DNA from: Streptomyces chryseus
GTDB lineage: Bacteria > Actinomycetota > Actinomycetes > Streptomycetales > Streptomycetaceae
DNA: 64,000 bases
Reading direction: 5' to 3'
NCBI RefSeq assembly: GCF_014650755.1
Contig: NZ_BMVO01000005.1
Span: forward strand, 248,001 to 312,000
Numbering within the stretch: position 1 is the stretch's first letter; each line of letters opens with the position of its first letter. Below, in pieces: positions 8,701-16,540 of the stretch. Both the position numbers and the translations under genes were made by a program. The notes below the pieces were generated by a model. That model saw only the letters and a program-made list of their open reading frames with translations. It was not told the DNA's origin and ran no database searches.

Positions 8701-10063
8701 GGGCGCGGGCGTCGGGCGAGTACTCCTCAAGCCAGCCGGCCGTCTGCTTCCAGTGGGCGGGCAGCTTCGTGAAGGAACCCGGCTGGAGGATGTCGCCGTT
8801 GAGGTAGGGCAGGGCCAGGGCGGGGAGGATCAGCAGGGCGGTGAGGGGGGCGGTCAGGCGGCGGACGGACGGCAGGGAGGCCGTGGCCGTGATGTGCGTG
8901 AGGCCGAGGGCCAGCACGAGGGCCAGGCCCGGCTGGAACTTGTAGATGTTGCGGAAGGGGACCAGTGGGCCGTTCAGCCAGTCCTGGAACGTCGACGCGA
9001 AGGGGCCGCCCAGCGGGCCGCCGTACCCGGCGAGGGTGACGGCCGAGACGCAGAGGGCGATCAGCAGCAGCCAGCGCCGCTCCGGCATGTCGCGCCGTGC
9101 CAGGCCGGCGAGGCCGAGCGCGGCGGCGACGGCGGAGCCCAGCACGACCGGGGCCGCCGTGGCGACCGTCCAGCCGGCGGGCAGCCACGCCTCGCCGAAG
9201 TGCAGGTACGCCGTCCAGTTGCCCGCGCCGCGCAGCATCTCGGTGGCGGACATGGTCGCCGTGGTGGTCTCGGCCTGTTCCACGTACGGAAGGAAGTTCT
9301 CGCCGTGGATGCCGAGCAGCAGCAGCGGCACCACCCACCAGGCGGTGGCGAGCAGCACCCCCGGCACCCACCAGGCGATCAGCGCGCGGCGGCGGGGCGC
9401 GGCCGGCCGGCTGAGGAGGTAGAGCCCCACCGGGAGCAGCGCCGCAAGCGTCGACGCCGCGTTCACTCCGCCCATGCACGGGATGACGAGGGCCGAGCGC
9501 AGCGCCGCGACGCGGGGCGTGGTGCGGGGGTTGGTGAGCGGCAGCAGGACCCAGGGGAGCAGCGCTCCCGGCAGCGCGGCCGCCGACGTCGAGCCGACGA
9601 CGATCGTGTACGTCGGCCACAGGGCGTACGCCGCCGCGCCCACCAGACGGGTCGCGGGCGAGCCCACGCCCAGCCGTTCGGCCAGCCGCAGCGCGCCCCA
9701 GAACGCCACCGTCACGACGATCGAGAGCCACAGGCGCTCCGCCAGCCAGACCGGCAGGTGCGCCAGGTCGGCCAGCGCGTAGAACGGCAGCATCGGGAAG
9801 GCGTAGCCGACGTACTGGTCGAAGATGCCGCCGAAGCCCGCCCTGCTGTGCCACAACTCGCCCAGGTCGGAGAGGAACCGGAACGGGTCCAGCGCCACAC
9901 CGAGCTTCGTCTCGAACGTCATCCTGCCCGGGGACGCGGCGACGAACGCGAGTAGTACCGCGCACCAGAACCCGAAGAGCCAGCGGCGTGAGCGCGGGCC
10001 CTGCGGCGGATCCGGGCGGGCCGGGGGCGGGGTCCTGGGAGGCGCCTGGAGGGTGGTCGTCAT
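5771..10063 (-). CDS. AftD-like alpha-(1->3)-arabinofuranosyltransferase family protein (DUF3367)
   Basis: 1430 residues from the ATG at 10063, which overlaps the upstream methyltransferase stop by 4 bp (ATGA). The N-terminal third has many hydrophobic segments like a GT-C glycosyltransferase, with the acidic motif region GRMTFETKLGVALDPFRF near residue 45. The middle is large and extracytoplasmic, with two discoidin-like modules (a VNAFDGNPDTAWAEGS region and a second NLVDGDLTTAWIAGD region). Four hydrophobic helices close the protein. In mycobacteria AftD is an arabinofuranosyltransferase of arabinogalactan/LAM. Streptomyces lack that polymer, so the acceptor here is unknown. Confidence 0.9.
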   Translation of the reverse strand: MTTTLQAPPRTPPPARPDPPQGPRSRRWLFGFWCAVLLAFVAASPGRMTFETKLGVALDPFRFLSDLGELWHSRAGFGGIFDQYVGYAFPMLPFYALADLAHLPVWLAERLWLSIVVTVAFWGALRLAERLGVGSPATRLVGAAAYALWPTYTIVVGSTSAAALPGALLPWVLLPLTNPRTTPRVAALRSALVIPCMGGVNAASTLAALLPVGLYLLSRPAAPRRRALIAWWVPGVLLATAWWVVPLLLLGIHGENFLPYVEQAETTTATMSATEMLRGAGNWTAYLHFGEAWLPAGWTVATAAPVVLGSAVAAALGLAGLARRDMPERRWLLLIALCVSAVTLAGYGGPLGGPFASTFQDWLNGPLVPFRNIYKFQPGLALVLALGLTHITATASLPSVRRLTAPLTALLILPALALPYLNGDILQPGSFTKLPAHWKQTAGWLEEYSPDARALVVPATAHGIHTWGSTIDQPLDVLAGSRWAQRDYVPFGTPGNRRAMDAVEQALTTGGRVPGLSDFLSRAGLHYVVVRNDLDPDQIGYVPPQTVKRTLEESGYRRVTAFGPVLTGGRIPDDTPVQIEGLYPRQQAVEIYEPPATTPRPTRAGIAPVADTALVSGGPEALLRLSADPTMRGRPAVLTGDSHPGLADPAVQAAADGLRRADTRFGLVNSNTSYTYTANEKNHPESLQDPGREPRQILPTDDIKHQTTAVLRGAKSVTASSSGNWLFHLPQYDPVNAFDGNPDTAWAEGSAANPKGEWLRVAFSSPTTLPSRIRVTPLPSEGLRAAPTAVRVETDNGSRTSPLHPNGAPQEIDAPPGRATYLKLTITGAQQGRPGLMGAGFTSVDIPGVQVTRLLSLPRDADPDLVSLHRGSDPGGLSPVSAEVGLHRQFSTTTKGTYTLTATALPVPGDKLDELLYTLAPEQRRRLTATADSTSRLGASLTPRNLVDGDLTTAWIAGDNPTLHLRWPGKRPIGEIVFAAAGGLSTRPEQVEISSPDGATTASVDENGLARFEPIRTDRLDIKITRAAALTVHNPVANGEMQLPVGLSEVYVPALDDFRVPQPEPTETFQLACGQGPVLAIDGTLHATAASGKLSDLTERRPVEVSLCAGPQRDGRASLPAGTHRVEAGDTGPLALTDITLTRNKATPPAQRPRALTVKDAAGDRRSLTVGAGEASYLQTYENANAGWQATLNGRELPSLRLDGWQQGWLIPEGEGGEVRMEYKPARVYEAGLIGGALALAALAALALYRRRTEAQPTSPTPPAPPAPGSVLGLAALTVTLALTAGLLAALLIPLLALVAHFRHTLLPLVALLAMTAAGTVAALQAGEPASASAGAFGPVAQLLALTALTAALVTTPRNAPDVHAVPGGDVPGRSPQGVERNHPERHPVPERSAPEETPRHGTGPAGPVTGTPVAGTRDQRTDPGQERPQ

Positions 10064-10779
10064 GGACACCGCCGGAGGATGAGGAGGAGATTCCAGGTGG
10101 CGAACTCGCGCAGCAGGGGGATCCTCGGCGCGACGCCGGGAAGGAACGGCCAGTAACGGGCCCGGGCCGTCACCACTTCGGTGTCGGTACGGGAGCGGAC
10201 CTGGCGCAGCGTGGAGCCGATGTGAATCCGGAAGAGGTTCTCGCCGAGGGTGTGCTTGGCGCTGCGGCCGGTGCGGCGTTCGTAGCGGCGGCGGGCCCGT
10301 TCGGCGCCCAGGTAGTGCCAGGGCGCCCACTCGTGGCCGCCCCACGGGGAGTACCAGTTGGTGAACGAGACGTAGATCAGACCGCCCGGCGCGGTGACGC
10401 GCACCAGCTCGCTGAGGAAGGTCCCCGGGTCCTCGACGTGCTCCAGGACGTTGGAGGAGAAGCTGATGTCCGCCGCGCCGTCCGCGAGAGGGAGCAGGTA
10501 GCCGTCGGCCAGTACGGTGCCCCGCGCCGTGCGGCCCCTCAGTTCGCGTACGTCCGGTTCGAAGAGGTAGCTGTGCGCCCCGCGCCGGCGGAACTCCTCG
10601 GCGAAGTGGCCGCTGCCGCCGCCGATGTCGACGACGACACGGCCGGCCAGCGGCCCGTACCGCTCCAGTTGGTCGGCGGCGTCACGGGCCAGCAGGGCGT
10701 AGCAGTGGTCCGGGTCGGACTGCTCGTTCAGGAAGGCCCGGAAGAGGGTGACGGACCTGCGCAGGGAGGGGTCCTTCAC
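10060..10779 (-). CDS. Class I SAM-dependent methyltransferase
   Basis: 239 residues. Motif I is VVVDIGGGSGHFAEE, followed by SYLFEPD, SSNVLEHVEDP and GGLIYVSFTNW. The WYSPWGGHEWAPWHYLG segment, rich in Trp and His, is a conserved-looking insert. It lies 6 bp downstream of the GT4 glycosyltransferase and its stop overlaps the AftD-like start. From memory, mycobacteria have a comparable methyltransferase/glycosyltransferase pairing (Rv0224c/Rv0225) near envelope genes, so a glycan precursor is a plausible substrate (inference). Confidence 0.88.
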   Translation of the reverse strand: MKDPSLRRSVTLFRAFLNEQSDPDHCYALLARDAADQLERYGPLAGRVVVDIGGGSGHFAEEFRRRGAHSYLFEPDVRELRGRTARGTVLADGYLLPLADGAADISFSSNVLEHVEDPGTFLSELVRVTAPGGLIYVSFTNWYSPWGGHEWAPWHYLGAERARRRYERRTGRSAKHTLGENLFRIHIGSTLRQVRSRTDTEVVTARARYWPFLPGVAPRIPLLREFATWNLLLILRRCP

Positions 10780-10785
10780 CGGGGC

Positions 10786-11937
10786 TCACCTCCGCCGGTG
10801 GGCGAGGGCCGCCTCCGCCGCCACCGCCCGGAACTGGCGCACCGTGCTGCTCCACCGGTAGTGCGCCGCGCGCGCGGCCGCCGCGCGGCCCATCGCCTCG
10901 CGCCGCTCGGCGCTCAGGGCCAGCGTGCACCAGGCGGCGGCGAACGAGCTCTCGCCGCGCGCCAGTACGCCGGTCACGCCGTCGGCTATGGAGTCGCGCA
11001 GGCCCGGTACGTCGAAGCCGATCGCCGGGGTGCCCCGGGTCGCCGCCTCGGTCACCACCAGGCCCCAGCCCTCGACCGCGGACGGGTGCAGCAACAGGTG
11101 GGCAGCGCACAGGAGTTGGTGCTTCTCCGCCTCGGAGACACGGCCCTTGAAGAGCACGTCCGGGCCGGCGAGGGCTTCCAGGGCGCGGCGCTCCGGCCCG
11201 TCGCCGATGATCACCAGCTTGCCGCCGGTCACCGGCCGCACCCGCTCCCACAGGCGCAGGAGCAGGTCGATGCGCTTGTACTCGACCAGCCGGCCCATCG
11301 CGAGGAAGAGCGGCTGCGGGGAGCGCGGTGTGCGTTCCGTGGGCTGTTCGACACCGTTGTGCACGACCCTGATGCGGCCGGGGTCCACCCCGAGCGCGGT
11401 GAGCGCGGACGCCGTGGAGGACGACACGGCGACCAGGAGGTTGTCGCGCTGGGCCGCCGACAGCGCCCAGTGCTCCAGGCGGCGTCCGAGACCGGCCGCC
11501 GGGCCCGGGTAGCGCATGCCCCACAGCTCCGTGTGCACGTGGTTGACCAGGCACAGGGTGGGGCCGCGGTGCCACAGGGGCGTGAGGTAGGGCAGGCCGT
11601 TGCAGACCTCGACCAGCAGGTCGCAGTCGCCGACCTGCCGGGCGAAGGCGCGGCGCGCCCTGACGAAGTGGCCGAGGTCGCCGCCCGCGGAGACGACCCG
11701 GTAGTCGCGGTACGCCGCTGGGCCTCCGCACAGCAGCGTCACCTGGTGGCCGAGGGCCGTCAGGCCGTCCGCGAGGCGGTCGACGAGGAGTTCCGAGCCG
11801 CCGGCGGCGGGGTTGCCGAGGTCGCGGCGGGAGAGGAAGACGATCCGGCGGGGCTGCCGGGAGGTGGGGTGGGTGAGTACGGACTGCGTCTGCGGGGGTT
11901 TCGCATCGTGCAGGGTGGGGGGCACGTGCTGGGGCAT
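10786..11937 (-). CDS. GT4-family glycosyltransferase
   Basis: 383 residues with two Rossmann halves of GT-B type. The N-terminal half has NPAAGGSELLVDRLA (donor/acceptor loop). The C-terminal half shows GRLVEYKRIDLLL, KLVIIGDGPER and LHPSAVEGWGLVVTEA, the EX7E region of GT4 retaining transferases that use nucleotide sugars. It is the first gene of the minus-strand run that continues through the methyltransferase, AftD-like protein and acyltransferase. The 136-bp gap upstream holds a 21-bp palindrome at 12069-12089. Confidence 0.9.
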   Translation of the reverse strand: MPQHVPPTLHDAKPPQTQSVLTHPTSRQPRRIVFLSRRDLGNPAAGGSELLVDRLADGLTALGHQVTLLCGGPAAYRDYRVVSAGGDLGHFVRARRAFARQVGDCDLLVEVCNGLPYLTPLWHRGPTLCLVNHVHTELWGMRYPGPAAGLGRRLEHWALSAAQRDNLLVAVSSSTASALTALGVDPGRIRVVHNGVEQPTERTPRSPQPLFLAMGRLVEYKRIDLLLRLWERVRPVTGGKLVIIGDGPERRALEALAGPDVLFKGRVSEAEKHQLLCAAHLLLHPSAVEGWGLVVTEAATRGTPAIGFDVPGLRDSIADGVTGVLARGESSFAAAWCTLALSAERREAMGRAAAARAAHYRWSSTVRQFRAVAAEAALAHRRR

Positions 11938-12068
11938 GCGAGCTCCAACTCGTTTCGGGGTGCGGAACCGGTGGGGGCCGTGCTCGGGGTGGGGAGGTCA
12001 GTTTTCGGCACGCTGTTCGATGCGGCTACTCACCGCGGTGACAATTTCCCGGCCGGTGTGAGCTGATG

Positions 12069-12089
12069 TGTCATCACAATGTGATGACA
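12069..12089. promoter_or_regulatory. Perfect 21-bp palindrome upstream of the GT4 operon
   Basis: TGTCATCACA, one central A, then TGTGATGACA: a perfect 10-bp inverted repeat with a 1-nt centre. The loop is too short for a terminator hairpin, so a dimeric repressor or activator site is more likely. It lies about 130 bp upstream of the GT4 start and overlaps the last codons of the DUF3068 gene. The cognate regulator is not identifiable. Confidence 0.6.
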
Positions 12090-13036
12090 GGCGTGGTTCC
12101 GCGCGCCTCCCGCCCCCGTACCACGAGCACCGCCCCGACCGCGGCGAGCACCGCCCCTGCCCCGCCGCCGCCCATCGGCAGCGTCTCGCCCACCAGTTCC
12201 AGCCGGTCGCTGTCGGACGAGGCCAGCGCCACCTGGGCGCGCTGCGTCGCGGGCGTGAACTCCAGGCGGCGGCTGTCCAGCAGCACCACCCTGTCCCGCT
12301 TGCCGCCGGGCGCGCGCAGCGTCTTGCGCGGTCCGATGGCGGCGTTCACGATGCGGCCCGTGCGCCGGTCGACGACCAGCTCGATGCCGTGGTTGGCGTA
12401 CCACTCCTCGGCGAGCACCTGGCTGCGCTTCGGCAGCCCGACGAGCCGCCCCGGAACGAGCCGGGTACCGGTCTGCGCGGGCTCGACGGCGCCGGTGAAG
12501 CGGTAGCCCTCGTACCCCTGGATCTTGCGCACACCCGCGAAGCGGAGGCGGACGGTCGAGCCGAGTGTGTTGTCCCACCAGCGGTACGAGCGCTTCTGTA
12601 CATCGAAGGGGAACTTCAGGTACGCCTCCCCGTCGAACGTCGGCTTCTCGCCGCAGCAGTGCACCGGCTCGTTGGTGCGACGGTCGGTCACCCAGCGCTC
12701 CAGCGTCCACTGGAGCGAGTCGTGGGTGTCCGCGGCCGGGAGGGTGTCCTCGGTGTCCACCGAGGTCGACACGTCCCAGACGGCCCTGCCGCTGCTCTCG
12801 CTGTCGGCCACGTCACCGCGTACCTGGCGGGTGATCGTGAGGTCCTTCTTCACGGTCTTGATCTCGGCGGTGTCGAAGTAGCTGCCGGGGCCGGTGAAGA
12901 CCGTCGTGACGTCCACGTCGACGGGCGTGCGCTTCGCGCGTGGCTCGACGTACCACGCCAGCATCGGAGCGAGTACGAGCAGGAAGACGCCGGCGCCCAG
13001 CAGGGCCAGCGACAAGGGGGAAGCGGTGCGACGCAT
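12074..13036 (-). CDS. DUF3068 (PorA-family-like) membrane protein
   Basis: 320 residues. One N-terminal hydrophobic helix (about 8-30), a long extracytoplasmic region and one C-terminal helix (about 285-307) frame the protein. The central segments ESSGRAVWDVSTSVDTED, GEAYLKFPFDVQKRSY and YRFTGAVEPAQ match the DUF3068 layout that I know from Streptomyces. It precedes the glycosyltransferase operon on the same strand and is divergent from the small membrane peptide and PucR gene. Its role is unknown; placement suggests envelope glycan assembly or display. Confidence 0.85.
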   Translation of the reverse strand: MRRTASPLSLALLGAGVFLLVLAPMLAWYVEPRAKRTPVDVDVTTVFTGPGSYFDTAEIKTVKKDLTITRQVRGDVADSESSGRAVWDVSTSVDTEDTLPAADTHDSLQWTLERWVTDRRTNEPVHCCGEKPTFDGEAYLKFPFDVQKRSYRWWDNTLGSTVRLRFAGVRKIQGYEGYRFTGAVEPAQTGTRLVPGRLVGLPKRSQVLAEEWYANHGIELVVDRRTGRIVNAAIGPRKTLRAPGGKRDRVVLLDSRRLEFTPATQRAQVALASSDSDRLELVGETLPMGGGGAGAVLAAVGAVLVVRGREARGTTPVITL

Positions 13037-13106
13037 ACGGGCGACTCCAGAGGGGGCCGGCGGGGGGATGGCTCGGCGGATACGTGCACATGCGTATGGG
13101 CCGGGA

Positions 13107-13136
13107 ACCGTAGGCGTCCTCTTGACGGACTGTCAA
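13107..13136 (-). promoter_or_regulatory. Candidate promoter of the DUF3068 gene
   Basis: On the minus strand TTGACA (13136-13131) is followed after 18 bp by TACGGT (13112-13107), a fair SigA-like promoter. The -35 is half of a small palindrome, TTGAC-N5-GTCAA (13122-13136), so a divergent -35 (TTGACG) points toward the small membrane peptide as well. Confidence 0.5.
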
Positions 13137-13217
13137 TGCAATGCGGACACTGGGCCATTGCCGGACGGGGCCGGCGGGACAGCGGTGGGGACACAGCGTC
13201 AGAGAGGCTGACCCGCC

Positions 13218-13370
13218 ATGTCCAGATTCCTCGCCGCAGCGCTGACCGTCGTTGCCGCCGCCGCCCTCGCCGTGGGCGCGGCCTTCGCCGTCGTGGCACT
13301 GCTGAACGCCACCCCGGACCAGCCCAATGTTCCGCTGATCAGCTACGAGTCGGCGACGCCCCGGAGATGA
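13218..13370 (+). CDS. 50-aa membrane peptide (DUF2613-like)
   Basis: This short gene codes for 50 residues: MSRFLAAALTVV, an alanine/valine-rich transmembrane stretch (about 5-30), then a polar tail (ATPDQPNVPLISYESATPRR). The size, single helix and tail resemble actinobacterial DUF2613 small secreted proteins. From memory, one of these (Rv0236A) sits beside aftD in mycobacteria, which would fit the neighbouring AftD-like locus. Its TGA overlaps the ATG of the PucR-type regulator (ATGA at 13367-13370), so the two are probably co-translated. Family assignment is tentative. Confidence 0.65.
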   Translation: MSRFLAAALTVVAAAALAVGAAFAVVALLNATPDQPNVPLISYESATPRR

Positions 13371-14647
13371 CCGCCGTGGGAGTGCCCCGAGTGGAGACGA
13401 CCGCGGTGGACGGGGAGCGACGCATGGGCGAGGGCTCGGCCTGGGGAGACGTGCCCCGGCTCCAGGTACGGCGGTTCACCGACCGGGCCATGCGTGAAGT
13501 CCCCTCGCTGGCCCAGGAGATCCTGGACTGCATCTGCCGCGAACACCCCAAACTGCCGCTGCTCGTCGACGAGTCGGGCGAGCTGATCGCCCTCGTCGGC
13601 ATCCGGCGCGCGCTGGAGGACTTCGTGCAGCACCTGGTGCTGGAGAAGGGGGGCCCGCACGTCCACCTGGAGGTCTTCCAGGAGTTCGGGCGCGGCGAGG
13701 GGCTGCACGGCCGCTCGCTGGACTCCCTCCAGGCCATGTACCGGCTCGGTGTCCGGCTCGCCTGGCGACGGCTCGCCGAGATCGGGCAGCAGGTGCGCAT
13801 CCCGCCGCCCGCCATGTACGAACTCGCCGAGTCCGGATTCGCGTTCCTGGACGGGCTGGTGGACCAGACGGTGCGCGGATACGCCGAGGCCGCCGCGCGG
13901 CAGGCCGGGGAGCGCCTGCGGCTGCAGCGCAAACTGACGCAGGCGCTGATCGCCGAGTACGGCGAGCCCGCCGCCCCGGTCCGCACCCGTTCGCTCGCCG
14001 AGCACGCCGCCCGGATCGGCTGGCCGCTGCCCGAGCGGGTGGCCGTCGGGGTGCTGCTGCGGCCGTCCCGCGAGTGCGTCGCCCCGGTCGTGGGGCAGGG
14101 CGTACTCCTCGACATGGAGAGCGAGCAGCCGCTGATGGTCGTGCCCGACCCGGCGCTCGCGGGGCGGCCCGAACTGCTGCGCCGGTCGATGAAGGGCTGG
14201 TCCGGGGCGCTCGGCCCGGCCGTCGCGCTGACCGAGGCCGCGAAGTCGCTGCGCTGGGCGGCGGCCGCCGTACGCCTGATGGAACGGGGGCTGCTGCCGT
14301 CCGGGCGGCTGCTGCACTGCACCGAGTACACCGAGGCGCTGGTGCTGCTGCCGCCCGAGGAGCTCATCGGGGATCTGACCCGCCGCTGCCTCGCCCCGCT
14401 CGCCGCCTGCGGCCCGACCCAGGGGCGGCGGCTCGCGGAGACGCTGCTGGCGTGGCTGGAGACGCGCGGCGGGGCGCCGGAGGTGGCCGCCCGGCTCGGT
14501 GTGCACCCGCAGACCGTGCGCTACCGGATGCGGCAGATCCGCGAGCTGTGGGGCGACGAGGTCGACGACCCGGACCGGCGCTTCGAGCTCGAACTGGTGT
14601 TACGGGCCCAGCGGTTGCGCGGTGAGCTGAGCGAGCCGATCCGGTGA
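13367..14647 (+). CDS. PucR-family transcriptional regulator with a TTA codon
   Basis: 426 residues from the ATG overlapping the preceding stop. A start at 13424 is possible, and a longer upstream reading is shadow sequence. The N-terminal two thirds form a sensory/GGDEF-like region and the C-terminus is the PucR-type HTH (VAARLGVHPQTVRYRMRQIR, about residues 375-395). Relatives regulate purine or related nitrogen catabolism. Codon 412 is TTA (14600-14602), the only TTA I found in a called gene here, so translation may depend on the bldA tRNA. It is convergent with aceB, and control of the neighbouring glyoxylate/ureide genes is possible. Confidence 0.85.
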   Translation: MTAVGVPRVETTAVDGERRMGEGSAWGDVPRLQVRRFTDRAMREVPSLAQEILDCICREHPKLPLLVDESGELIALVGIRRALEDFVQHLVLEKGGPHVHLEVFQEFGRGEGLHGRSLDSLQAMYRLGVRLAWRRLAEIGQQVRIPPPAMYELAESGFAFLDGLVDQTVRGYAEAAARQAGERLRLQRKLTQALIAEYGEPAAPVRTRSLAEHAARIGWPLPERVAVGVLLRPSRECVAPVVGQGVLLDMESEQPLMVVPDPALAGRPELLRRSMKGWSGALGPAVALTEAAKSLRWAAAAVRLMERGLLPSGRLLHCTEYTEALVLLPPEELIGDLTRRCLAPLAACGPTQGRRLAETLLAWLETRGGAPEVAARLGVHPQTVRYRMRQIRELWGDEVDDPDRRFELELVLRAQRLRGELSEPIR

Positions 14648-14652
14648 CACGG

Positions 14653-14688
14653 CTCCGCCCCCGGTGCTGTGCGGTCCCGGGGGCGGAG
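14653..14688. terminator. Bidirectional terminator between PucR-type gene and aceB
   Basis: A perfect 12-bp stem, CTCCGCCCCCGG (14653-14664) with CCGGGGGCGGAG (14677-14688) and a 12-nt loop, lies exactly between the two convergent stops. Confidence 0.8.
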
Positions 14689-14703
14689 GGGGTGCGGGGC
14701 CGG

Positions 14704-16323
14704 TCAGCCGCGCAGCTGCTCGTAGGCCGGCAGCGTGAGGAAGTCCGCGTAGTCCTCGTCGAGCGAGACGGTGAGCAGCAGGTCGTGCGCCTGCTGCCAC
14801 CGGCCGGCGGCGAACGCCTCCTCGCCGATCTCCGCGCGGATCGCGGCCAGTTCTTCCCCGGCCACCTTGCGGGCCAGCTCCGGGGTGGCCTTCTGGCCGT
14901 TCTCGAAGACGACGCCCGCGTTGATCCACTGCCAGATCTGCGAGCGGGAGATCTCCGCCGTGGCCGCGTCCTCCATGAGGTTGAAGATCGCGACCGCGCC
15001 CAGGCCGCGCAGCCACGCCTCGATGTAGCGGATGCCGACCTGGACGGCCGAGACGAGGCCCTCGTACGTCGGGACCGCGTCCAGCGAGTCGATGGCGATC
15101 AGGTCGCCGGGCGCGACCGAGACGTCCTCGCGCAGCCGGTCCTTCTGGTTCGGCTTCTCGCCCAGGACCGCGTCGAACGACGCCATCGCGATCGGCACCA
15201 GGTCCGGGTGCGCGACCCAGGAGCCGTCGAAGCCGTCGGCGGCCTCGCGGTCCTTGTCGGCCTTGACCTTCTCGAAGGCGACCTTGTTGACCTCGGCGTC
15301 CTTGCGGGACGGGATGAAGGCCGCCATGCCGCCGATCGCGTGCGCGCCGCGCTTGTGGCACGTACGGACGAGCAGCTCGGTGTACGCCCGCATGAACGGG
15401 GCCGTCATGGTGACCGCGTTGCGGTCCGGCAGGACGAACTTCGCCCCGCCGTCACGGAAGTTCTTGACGATGGAGAACAGGTAGTCCCAGCGGCCCGCGT
15501 TCAGGCCCGCCGCGTGGTCGCGCAGCTCGTAGAGGATCTCCTCCATCTCGTACGCCGCCGTGATCGTCTCGATCAGGACGGTCGCGCGGACGGTGCCCTG
15601 CGGGATCCCGACGTAGTCCTGCGCGAAGACGAAGATGTCGTTCCACAGCCGCGCCTCGAGGTGCGACTCGGTCTTGGGCAGGTAGAAGTACGGGCCCTTG
15701 CCGAGCTCGATGAGCCGCTTGGCGTTGTGGAAGAAGTACAGGCCGAAGTCGACGAGGGCGCCGGGCACCGGGCGGCCGTCGAACCGCAGGTGGCGCTCGT
15801 CGAGGTGCCAGCCGCGCGGCCGCATGACGACGGTCGCCAGCTCCTCGGCCGGCTTCAGGGCGTACGTCTTGCCGGACTTCGGGTCGGTGAAGTCGATGCT
15901 GCGGGTGTAGGCGTCGATCAGGTTGCGCTGGCCGAGGACGACGTTCTCCCACGTGGGGGCGGACGCGTCCTCGAAGTCGGCGAGCCAGACCCTGGCGCCC
16001 GAGTTGAGGGCGTTGATGGTCATCTTGCGGTCGGTCGGACCGGTGATCTCCACGCGGCGGTCGTTGAGCGCGGCCGGGGCCGGCGCGACCTTCCAGTCGC
16101 CCTCACGGACCTGTGCGGTGTCCGGGAGGAAGTCGAGCGTGGACGTGCGGGCGATCTCGGCGCGGCGCTCGGCGCGGCGGGCGAGCAGCTCGTCACGGCG
16201 GGGCGTGAACAGCCGGTGCAGCTCGGCCACGAAGGCGAGAGCCGCGTCGGTCAGGACCTCTTCCTGCCTCGGCAGGGGCTCGGCATCGACGATGGCCAGC
16301 GGGGACGGCGCTGGTGCGGACAT
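14704..16323 (-). CDS. aceB: Malate synthase A
   Basis: 539 residues, the usual length of malate synthase A. It condenses glyoxylate and acetyl-CoA to malate in the cytoplasm. The family signature [17 protein letters not shown] is intact near residue 270, preceded by the [10 protein letters not shown] strand. A good RBS (AAGGAG) lies about 9 bp before the ATG at 16323. The neighbourhood (allantoinase, allantoicase, IclR repressor) implies it drains glyoxylate from allantoin breakdown; S. coelicolor has the same association. A promoter and operator are visible at 16452-16492. Confidence 0.97.
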   Translation of the reverse strand: MSAPAPSPLAIVDAEPLPRQEEVLTDAALAFVAELHRLFTPRRDELLARRAERRAEIARTSTLDFLPDTAQVREGDWKVAPAPAALNDRRVEITGPTDRKMTINALNSGARVWLADFEDASAPTWENVVLGQRNLIDAYTRSIDFTDPKSGKTYALKPAEELATVVMRPRGWHLDERHLRFDGRPVPGALVDFGLYFFHNAKRLIELGKGPYFYLPKTESHLEARLWNDIFVFAQDYVGIPQGTVRATVLIETITAAYEMEEILYELRDHAAGLNAGRWDYLFSIVKNFRDGGAKFVLPDRNAVTMTAPFMRAYTELLVRTCHKRGAHAIGGMAAFIPSRKDAEVNKVAFEKVKADKDREAADGFDGSWVAHPDLVPIAMASFDAVLGEKPNQKDRLREDVSVAPGDLIAIDSLDAVPTYEGLVSAVQVGIRYIEAWLRGLGAVAIFNLMEDAATAEISRSQIWQWINAGVVFENGQKATPELARKVAGEELAAIRAEIGEEAFAAGRWQQAHDLLLTVSLDEDYADFLTLPAYEQLRG

Positions 16324-16378
16324 GAGCTGTCACTCCTTACGCGGGCGAGGCCTGCCGGCCGTCGGGACGCCTGAGAAC

Positions 16379-16391
16379 GGCACTAAGTGCC
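16379..16391. promoter_or_regulatory. Palindrome in the aceB leader
   Basis: GGCACT-A-AGTGCC, a perfect 6-bp inverted repeat around one base, lies 56 bp upstream of the aceB ATG and downstream of its predicted promoter. It could be a second operator. Confidence 0.45.
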
Positions 16392-16451
16392 ATGGCTCCG
16401 AGGTACGGTCGCGGGCGCCGCCGAATGGTGCAGGGCGCTTCTGACGTGTGG

Positions 16452-16492
16452 ATAGTAGTTTCCTCATGGTGGAAGTTCAACGGTCTGTTGAT
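16452..16492 (-). promoter_or_regulatory. aceB promoter with embedded AllR-type operator
   Basis: On the minus strand: -35 TTGAAC (16480-16475), a 17-bp spacer, and -10 TACTAT (16457-16452). The spacer reads TTCCACCATGAGGAAAC, containing TTCC-N7-GGAA. It matches the allB site at 22399-22415 in 14 of 17 positions. A second motif, TTCAAC-N5-GTTGAT (16476-16492), overlaps the -35. Repressor binding here would block RNA polymerase directly. Confidence 0.7.
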
Positions 16493-16540
16493 GTCGAGAT
16501 TCTCCGGGTCGACAGAAACTGGCGCTCAGTGCCACCCCGG

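Noticed and set aside
12068..13366. N-terminal extension of the PucR-type gene to 12068
   Set aside because: It would run through the opposite DUF3068 gene; the ATG at 13367 overlaps the small upstream gene and matches family length.
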